From assembly GCA_963514095.1 (NCBI GenBank), contig OY741268.1, positions 24,094,157 through 24,158,156 on the forward strand: 64,000 bases of DNA. The letters are read 5' to 3'. The notes under the pieces are model-generated. The model did not search any database. It was not told the DNA's origin and worked only from the letters and a program-made list of their open reading frames with translations. This document shows, one piece after another, positions 56,801 to 64,000 of this stretch (the first letter of the stretch is position 1; every line of letters starts with the position of its first letter). The DNA is from Eutrigla gurnardus (Eukaryota > Chordata > Actinopteri > Perciformes > Triglidae). The position numbers were made by a program, and so were the translations under genes.

Positions 56801-58026
56801 AACACTTCAATATCCAATACAGAAAACATTGGGATTGTAGATCATGTCTAGAATCAAATCAGAATTAAAATTCCAGATATATGTAATAACAGATTAAGAG
56901 ATTAGATCATCCTACACATCGCTTATCTTTGCATCACGACATAATATTTAGGAAGCTGTAATGTCTATTATTATCTAATGTTCATATTTTTAAAATCTTG
57001 CTCCCTACTCACGATACAATTCATTGTAACAGGTCTATAGCTGGTAGTGGTCCAGGTTCAATAAATTATACTTTACTATGACTTCAACGTTAAGGCATCT
57101 TACGACCTCAGCAGAAATATATAACTAATGTTGAATACATCATGTAGTCTCAGTTGCACAGAGCCAAAGAGTATGGATCCACGGTTTATAAGACTTACAT
57201 TAGAGTTGGTGCCAGCTGGTGAAATAAGTCCGGGGTCAAAAGGAGAGGCAAGTTCTCCATCACTGTCCGACTCCTCACCGAAGCTCCACCCATCCCTCAT
57301 AGTGATTTCTGGCAGTGCACTGGGGCTTAGTGTCGGGTTCAGTTCCGATATAGTTTTGGACATCAGGTTAAAGACAGTAGGTTTGTATGTTCTTTTATCC
57401 AGCCCCGAGCCGCTAGTTTTCTTACTGTCAGTCAGAGTTCGGCCCTGACGGGACTTTGGGGAGTGGTGAAAAGGCGCCATGTCGTCACTGTTACTGTCCT
57501 CCGCCTCCTCCTTGATGTCACTGCTGTCAAATAGCGTGGACTCGAAATGCAAGTAGCCGTTGGGGATGGGAGAGCAGCGCTCCGTGCTGTCAGGACTGCG
57601 AGGGGAGAAGCCGTTCCTGTTCATGTCAAAGGGCTCCGTGTCGTCGTTGCCCGGTGAAGGGGGCAGCTGGACGCACGGCGCCTCGAACTCGTCATCATCG
57701 TCGATCGGGCTTGCACAGTGCAAGTGGTTCCTGGGATGGAGGTCCCTCTCTAGGTCGGGCCTGTTGACCACAGTGTTCAGGTTGTGCAGCCTCTTCAGCG
57801 GGCTGTAGCAGTAAGATCGGTCTGGCTGATTGTACCCCAGTGCAGCAGGCTGTTTGAAGCTGGAGGACGGCAGCTGAGTGGCTGGCGGCTGGTCCGACCC
57901 ACGTCTGGCAACGCCACATTGGTTTCCATAAGAAGTGCCCACAAGACCATTCCGGGGTCTCAGCTCTGGCTGACCCGAGCCAAACGCTGAGCCTACCCTA
58001 ACAGCCGGCCTGTATGACTGATTCAT
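47872..58026 (-). CDS. nsd1: Histone H3K36 methyltransferase NSD1
   Basis: Twenty-two coding exons, all phases consistent, about 2,129 residues. In transcript order: 57,199-58,026, 56,641-56,782, 56,272-56,444, 54,347-56,186, 54,049-54,173, 53,517-53,733, 53,273-53,376, 53,126-53,167, 52,801-53,022, 52,604-52,696, 52,402-52,525, 52,098-52,298, 51,412-51,591, 50,668-50,824, 50,379-50,584, 50,149-50,261, 49,795-50,064, 49,570-49,686, 49,319-49,460, 49,099-49,205, 48,803-49,001, 47,872-48,659. Domains: PWWP1 (about 293-381, DLVWAKFNRRPWWPC, PVLRRRGKQKEK); PHD cluster (1,258-1,480); PWWP2 (from 1,475, DILWVKWGRYRWWPAE); AWS/SET/post-SET (about 1,600-1,800, YVGEVIDEEECRARI, FMNHCCQPNCE, NLECLGNGKTACKCG); C5HCH PHD (CFSCGDGGQIVSCKKPGCP, CDVCGKEAASFCEMCP). 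It mono- and dimethylates H3K36 in the nucleus. The last intron uses a GC donor. The tail after the C5HCH is short and very acidic, unlike the long Pro/Ser-rich mammalian tail. A teleost a/b paralogue letter cannot be given. Confidence 0.96.
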
Positions 58027-58594
58027 GTTGTCATGGCTATATCCTGTCATAAACAACAAAAAAGAGAGGCAGGTTAGACAAGGGGAATGTGCCATTTAAG
58101 TTTCTCACCAACTATAATCTCTGGGCGTTCAGGAGACTTATCTACTGTAAATACTATTAAAGCACGCTGACACACAAATAACAAAAAACATTGTAGAAAC
58201 GGAGCGACAATAATATATAGTAAACAGAAACCAATAAATGAGCATAGGAGCCACGGATTGTTGCTGTGCGCGCACACACACAGACTAATAAACCGACATT
58301 GCGTGGCCTCCATACTAGAGGGCCGGTCGGACCGCACAAGACAAAACAGGGAAACACAACCACCGGCCCGCTGCTTTCACACATTTCATTCACAAAGTAT
58401 GAGAAAACAGTGGCCTACCGCTTTGTCTGATGGCGGTGGGTCATGGCGATCGCTGCCTAACAGAGTCAATGGAGGAGCGCCGAGGCTGTAGTAGAGGTGG
58501 TGACACCGAGCCATCACGGGCACAGAGTGAGCGGCTCACACAAACAAGCTACAGCCACACACACCGACATAGGAAGCTACTATTCACTCAGCCA

Positions 58595-58620
58595 GAAAAA
58601 AAAAAAAAAAAAAAAAAAAG
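58595..58620. repeat. Poly(A) tract in nsd1 intron 1
   Basis: About 24 consecutive A (plus strand), followed by GAGAGAGC. In the transcript this is a poly(U) tract. Confidence 0.9.
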
Positions 58621-58683
58621 AGAGAGCTGATCGCCACTAAGTTCACAACACCGTCAACACGTGGGAAACGCGGAAAAACTCAC

Positions 58684-58850
58684 CATTCGGAGGTCGGTCA
58701 CCGTGAAACCACCGGCGGATGTTTGATAGTGTGGCACAAAGCGAGTGTTTTTCTCGGTTTGTGAAAGCGGATCTGCACAATCCCGGCTGCAGCGGCACTA
58801 GCAGTAGGCCGAGGCACAGCTCTCATTCTCTGCACTTCATCGCCTCATCA
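58684..58850 (-). promoter_or_regulatory. nsd1: nsd1 noncoding first exon and CpG-rich promoter
   Basis: On the minus strand a donor (CCGAATG|GTGAGTTTT) ends a noncoding exon at 58,684; the next acceptor is GACAG|GATATAGCC at 58,044, 17 nt before the ATG. The sequence from 58,690 to about 58,850 is GC-rich. Where transcription starts is not visible. A second alternative exon could lie around 58,430. Confidence 0.5.
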
Positions 58851-58859
58851 GGGGCGGCC

Positions 58860-60956
58860 CCCCCCTCTCCTAAAACTGTCACCTTAAATACAAAATAGCA
58901 AGTAAATCTCCTGTACGGCTGCAACATCATACAGCGGCGGAAATGCAGTGTGCCACAACCGGTCCCCGGAACAGCCACAGCGGCTTATTTACTACATTGC
59001 CCGCTGTCGAAGTGCCCCCGGTTATGTTAAAACAAGCCCAGACCGACTGTGTTGGTGAGCAGCAACCAATCGGCACTGCTACCCAACCCCCCGTCTGCAT
59101 AGGGCCGTGACACTCACCCTCACTAACACACGCACGCGCGCGCACGCGCTTCCAAGCACGCACGCAAACAAACAACCCAGGTGAAGTTTCGGATGGCCTA
59201 TAATGTGTTAAACAGCTTTATGATTTAATAATCACACATTAATATATATATATATATTTTTTTATTAAATACATTTCTGCGCGTCTGTCCCATTGTTCCC
59301 GGGCTCAGCCGTCCTGACAGGCCCCCGTGCGTCTGCGTTTGGCGCAGGGGAGACCGAGAACGCGAAATGATTGCAATGCGCAAACAGCCACACGGCCTCT
59401 CCGGTCAAACTGAACTCCGCGCGCCATGTTGCCTCTTCGGAGTAGTGACATGAGGAAACAGGCCGCTAGGCTCTCCGGGAAACCAGATAAAGGAGTCAGT
59501 GTGGCTGTGAGCGTGTATTTATATAATAAAAAAACGGGGTTTTGCTCCGATTAAAACCCCCTGTGATCGCCTTCCAACGTGCACTCGCATAACCCCAATA
59601 AGGATTCGGCGCGCGTAATGTAGATCAAATTGATAAGTAGCCATAAAGCACGCACATTCAGAAAGAGAGAGAGGGAGGGAGAGAGAGCACAATGGGGCTC
59701 GCTGCAGTGGGCCAGACCTCAATGATCAAACAAAGACCATTCGGTTGCATGGCGACTTGACAGCAGCGGCACTTACCTGCGCGCAGATTGTGTTTAAAAC
59801 ACGCCAGGCCTACCGGGGTTGTTTGTTCAGGTCTTTGGGTGGTTCGTTTCCCTAACCTTTTTTGGGTGAATGATCCAGTGGAAGCACTAGATTTATTCGA
59901 CATGTCACTTATTCGTTTAAAAACACGACCCGTGGTCTTTGAACCAATTGTGGTGTAACAACACGTCGATAAAATAAGACCGTGGACGCGCGTGCGTCGT
60001 AATTACATGTAACTAGGGGTAAATAAAGGTATTATTACAAGGTGACTGCTTATTGTTCAGGGACACGGGCCCCCTTGTGGCTAAACGGAGAACATGACTT
60101 CCATTTGACAGGAAACAAATCGTGTGGAAAAGACGATTTCTTTTATTTTGGTTTCACATACAGCACATTAGCGTTTATTACATATACCACGAAGCATTTT
60201 CTGTTTTATGAAGCAATGTCTTTCCTAATAAACAGCATCAACAACAAAGCCACACGTAAGTGCTTATCAAGTGAGTTTGGGGACGAAAACAGGCCGCCAC
60301 AATACACAATAGAACCCATATTCACAAAGTGCAGAAATAACAAGTCATGTGTTAAAAAATTATATTATGCATTGAGTTTGGCCAGTTCAAGCTAATTAAA
60401 AATGTATCGCAGTTTTTAGGTTTGACGCAGGTTAGGATCAGAAAATAAAACATATTGAACTGGACAACACAGAGAGGACAACTACACATCCACATATTTC
60501 TGCTCAAGGAAAAAAAAGCCAATTTGATTGGCTGTAAAGTACTAAAATGCCATTTTTATAAATGTAGAAAATGTCACAAGAACCCAGCCATAGAAATATT
60601 AAAGCAGAGAAAGAGACCGTGTCACAACGCAGAGGAAATAAGATTCTCTCTCTAGTGAGGTTTGAACTACAAACTGCTAAATATTTTTTTTTTGTTTTTT
60701 TATTATTTTTTTGCTTCTATACTGATTGGTGTGATTCATTTATATGCATGCATCTCTGCCAAACTGGAATAACATACTTCTAATTCATTCATTTATTATG
60801 AGAGGATGAAGAAACACTGTACAAACACTCAGTCAGGAGCCATTTCTAAACGGCAAAAAGTTCTTTATGGCAACATCTGTGAGAAATATTTTCCCGAAGC
60901 ATCTTGTTGCTCATGTGCTGAAATGTTCTTTAAGCGCTGGAAAGACAAATGCAGAA
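58860..60956. other. Intergenic and probable 3' UTR of the C5orf24 homologue
   Basis: The left part (58,860-59,470) is GC-rich upstream flank of nsd1, with an alternating CACGCACGCGCGCGCACGCG tract near 59,130 and a TA run at about 59,242. The right part (about 60,100-60,956) is AT-rich. A minus-strand AATAAA at about 60,790 is a candidate poly(A) signal for the gene starting at 61,625. No coding exon recognised. Confidence 0.45.
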
Positions 60957-61625
60957 CTATTCACTGGTTTCATCTGCTTTTCCACTGGGCTCACAGAGGG
61001 GTCTTTTCTCCATCATGGCGTATGGAAAAGGTGGAACGTCACAGCCAGTGAAGTCTAGTTTCTTGGGAACACTGCAGTTGTTAAAGTCAAGTTTTTTGGC
61101 GCTGTCGCCACCAAACTCCAGCTTTTTGAGCCGAGCTAGACTCTTGATGCTGCCGGGGGGCCTGCCGGGGCTGACCTTGTACCCCGCTGCTTTGGTGGTA
61201 CCAAGGGGTCGCCCTGGGCTGGTTTTGAAGCCAGCTGCTCTAGTTGTCCCCAGCGGACGTCCAGTACTTGTACGGTAACCGGCTGACTTTGTGGTCCCCG
61301 ATGGCCTCCCTCTCCGACCCGACTTCACTATGCCCTTCTTCTTCTTAGAGCCATCGGGCCCTGCAGCCTCACCGCCCCTGACTCTCCCCGTCGGAGGCTG
61401 GAAGTCGCTCTGGGTGCCTTGCATTGGACACACCATGGCTTTGTTCATGCCCTGTGGCAAAGGGGCTAGGCCAGCAAGGGACAGCTGCAAAGCAGGGGTT
61501 GCTGGAGATGGGTAGAATTTGTTGGACTGTGTGTTACATAAATCAAAGTGGCTGGCTGGATGACATTCCTCTGCCAGTGCACTCATACAATAGTCACTGC
61601 TGCTGCTGGTCACTTGGTGCATCAT
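60957..61625 (-). CDS. c5orf24: UPF0461 protein, C5orf24 homologue
   Basis: A single coding exon of 222 codons plus stop, starting with MM at 61,625, four bases after an acceptor (CCCAACAG|AAA). The start MMHQVTSSSSDYC and the central block are diagnostic: RRGRPSGTTKSAGYRTSTGR and the near-repeats GRPLGTTRAAGFKTSPGRPL and TTKAAGYKVSPGRPPGSIKS. The central block has four GRP cores, resembling AT-hook-like minor-groove-binding motifs, next to a Lys-rich KKKKG stretch. The function is unknown; nuclear DNA association is inference from the GRP motifs. Relative to the human protein as I recall it (188 residues), this one carries extra C-terminal sequence with three KKL(E/D)F repeats before the conserved FPYAMM. 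Confidence 0.93.
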   Translation of the reverse strand: MMHQVTSSSSDYCMSALAEECHPASHFDLCNTQSNKFYPSPATPALQLSLAGLAPLPQGMNKAMVCPMQGTQSDFQPPTGRVRGGEAAGPDGSKKKKGIVKSGRRGRPSGTTKSAGYRTSTGRPLGTTRAAGFKTSPGRPLGTTKAAGYKVSPGRPPGSIKSLARLKKLEFGGDSAKKLDFNNCSVPKKLDFTGCDVPPFPYAMMEKRPLCEPSGKADETSE

Positions 61626-61915
61626 TTTCTGTTGGGAGTGGATACAAATAGAAACGTTAGATAGAGACGCTGCACGTGCACACAAACACAAACGCAAAGA
61701 AGCTTTTTTTGTTAGTGGCTTACTTTTGCTGGAGCCAACAGGCCTTTTTGGCGTTGCAACACAAAAACACAAGTGATGTCAAGACAAAGCGAGGCAAACT
61801 AAGCCTACAGAATGCAACAACAACAAAAACAGGGCCTGCACAAAAACACATGTAATCTCGCGAAAAAAAACACCTTTACTTGTTCAAGAAGGTAAAATGA
61901 ATCAATAGTTCTTAC

Positions 61916-62140
61916 CTCATTTGTTGGTTGATGTTAGATGGAAAGGGTTAATTTCGGATCGCATACATTTTCCTTCTCTCGCAGGCGCATCTTTGCAAAG
62001 AAGCCGCACAAACTACGCCTCGACGTCCATGACTGCCGTCTTCGAACGCGAGCGCGATTTCTGCTGCCTCTTCTATGTATTTTATGCTCATTTAATCCTT
62101 TAAGGAGAGATTTAGATCAGAGAGGCAGCCATTTTCGCCT
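61916..62140 (-). promoter_or_regulatory. c5orf24: Noncoding first exon and promoter of the C5orf24 homologue
   Basis: A donor on the minus strand (ACAAATGAG|GTAAGAAC) at 61,915 closes a noncoding exon that extends upstream through CpG-containing sequence to about 62,140. The exact start is not visible. Confidence 0.5.
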
Positions 62141-62606
62141 GGAAAAAAAAAAATTAATAAAACAGGATGCGCTGAACACGCATGCGCACAAAGGGTTCCA
62201 GGAAACGTTGAAGCGGATCAGCATCCAATGTGGTTCAGCCAAACTAAACAAAGACGCGTATTAAACGTGGACCTGCAGTTCCAATATTTGCTAAATTATA
62301 AAATGACACCACTATACAAACTACTTAATTCATACATGATCCAGAATGTCCAATTACTATAACTAAACCATGCAACATGAACTCATAACACTGGTAATTG
62401 ATGGGAAATGCATGTGCCACAATGAAAATAACAACAACAAAGGCCATTGTCCATGTTTTGTAAGTTTTATTAACATCCATATGAACTTATGTAGAGACAC
62501 TGGACCTATGGAGCCACTGCAGTGCCAGAACAGATAGCAATATACATTTATCAACGCTTCCACCAATGGTCGTCTTCCATCTTTCGCTAAATTAAGTCCA
62601 CAGGAC
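62141..62606. other. Intergenic and atp5po 3' UTR
   Basis: Short gap between the two minus-strand genes. Near 62,460 lies a TTTTATTAA (AATAAAA on the minus strand), a plausible poly(A) signal of atp5po about 140 bp after its stop. Confidence 0.5.
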
Positions 62607-63774
62607 TTAAGTTTCCTTGATGAGCTTGGTCAGCTTCTGAATCTTTGTTTTGGTGGACATGTCCACATACTTGTCTCCGATACTGACGATCATGCCGCCC
62701 AGGATTGCAGCATCCGACTGTAAAGATGAGACACAATTGAAATTACAGATGAAAAAAAATAAATTAGGGTCAGACTGATTTTTAAAAATCACTTTTACTA
62801 TTATAATAAAGTCATACCAACTTCAAATTGGTCATTTCTATGTTTTGCTAGTACCTTTGTTTCCAGCTTGATGGTTTCCCCTTTCTGAAGAAAGCCTTTG
62901 AGAGCTAGTTTCAGGTCAGCAAGACTGGCCTCGTCCAAAGGCTAAAACGGATAGATGTGTTGATTGTTTAACATAATATACAGTAGCAATACAATTTATT
63001 TTACGTGACTGACACACAATAATACAGATACGAATAATAGCAGCGACAGTTGTATTTGACGTGACCTTTTCCCAAGTACAAATCATGTGCAGCAGCAGAC
63101 ATGCCTGTTCACCCATTTCCTACCTGAGCAGTGGTGACTGAGCAGATGACCTCTCCACGGTGTGCACTCATCATCTTGCCAAAAGCAGTGATAACATCAC
63201 CGGTTATAGTAAGACGACCATTGTCAGCCAAAACATCTGCAAAAAGAAAAGCAGGATGTGTGAGTGCCAAGCCCTTTTTAACCAATATCGTTTGTATGTT
63301 AATGTTTGGCCCATGTTTATACAATTACAGTTCTCCTGCTTAATAAACATGTTTCACATTTGTGCCGACAAATGTTACAAAACAAACAAATCAACAAAAC
63401 TAACAGATACTCTTCCACCAATCAGAGTAAGATCACACACAAAAACTAAAATGCCTACCAGCTGTATAAGTGTAAGTACGAGGTCTGTGACCTCTGGAAA
63501 GGACAAGACATTATGTCATTATATTACAGAATGTGACACGTTTTTTACTTTGTAGTACATAAATTAAGTGTTTGCATTCCATCTGGTGTGCGGTGGTGGA
63601 CTCCATTTATTTTTCATTATCATGTACAATCAGTGATCACTCACTGATGAGGTTGACAGTGATGGGGGACACCTTGGCCCTTGCAAGACCATCATGGAAA
63701 GTTTTCTGCTTGAGGCTGCGCTTTACATGAGGATTCATTACGATACTGGAAACTTTGGGGTCCTTGATCAGGGC
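62607..63774 (-). CDS. atp5po: ATP synthase subunit O (OSCP), mitochondrial, 3' part (partial)
   Basis: Four exons join in frame: 63,645-63,774 (ALIKDPKVSSIVMNPHVKRS...ITVNLI), 63,124-63,236 (NVLADNGRLTITGDVITAFG, MMSAHRGEVICSV), 62,855-62,941 (PLDEASLADLKLALKGFLQK), 62,607-62,717 (SDAAILGGMIVSIGDKYVDM, ending LIKET). These match the C-terminal two thirds of OSCP, the peripheral-stalk subunit that ties F1 to the stator of mitochondrial ATP synthase and gives oligomycin sensitivity. The start codon, transit peptide and first exons lie beyond 64,000; the sequence from 63,775 to the end is intron. Confidence 0.95.
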
Positions 63775-64000
63775 CTGAAAAACAAGATGACACACGGCAA
63801 AAAGGCAAATGGTCAATGCTTCATTCCCGTTACGCAGCATTTTTTTAAATTGATTTTTATTAAAGATTGTGTAAATTAACTTTATTGTGTAAATTAACTA
63901 TAAATTATTATATGGTCACCTTGGGATAAAATGTTGAAGGAAACACAATTTTCATCATCCACTGACATTTACATCATTAAACTGCAAATAAAAGTCTAGG

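Overview
This 64 kb window is nuclear DNA of a ray-finned (teleost) fish. The evidence is intron-rich vertebrate genes with consensus splice sites, tRNA-derived SINEs and LINE tails of teleost type, many CA/GATA microsatellites, and compact introns. Gene identity was read from protein similarity to known vertebrate families and from exon phases; no database search was possible. No tRNA, rRNA, CRISPR array or prokaryotic feature was seen.

Layout. (1) 1-15,300 is accessory, transposon-dense DNA: the 3' end of an L1-type LINE, a short inverted-repeat element, a broken Gypsy-type pol with LTR-like segments, copies of an unclassified modular repeat, SINE/LINE tails, a 2.3 kb palindromic tandem-repeat element inside one of those copies, and one host-like gene on the minus strand encoding a UPA-CARD protein (8,061-9,619). 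(2) 15,378-17,448 holds two fabp6-like bile-acid-binding genes tail to tail. The plus copy looks intact; the minus copy has an exon 3 that is 2 nt short. (3) 23,821-36,900 is ccnjl (cyclin J-like), minus. (4) 38,258-39,990 is c1qtnf2, minus. (5) 41,197-46,290 is slu7, minus. (6) 47,872-58,850 is nsd1, minus, 22 coding exons. (7) 60,957-62,140 is the C5orf24 homologue, minus. (8) 62,607 to the end is the 3' part of atp5po, minus, running off the window.

The genes do not form a pathway. The block fabp6-ccnjl-c1qtnf2-slu7 matches the human 5q33.3 neighbourhood as I know it, joined here to nsd1 (5q35), C5orf24 (5q31) and atp5po (21q22). Their roles are separate: bile-acid transport, cell cycle, secreted C1q/TNF-like signalling, splicing, H3K36 methylation, an uncharacterised nuclear protein, and mitochondrial ATP synthase.

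The most unusual items are the palindromic array of about 177 bp units at 11.1-13.4 kb and its nested insertion, the UPA-CARD gene with no NACHT, LRR or ZU5 part in sight, the inverted fabp6 pair with one frameshifted member, two GC-AG introns (fabp6 and nsd1), and a long CA/CG repeat beginning 5 nt inside a ccnjl intron.
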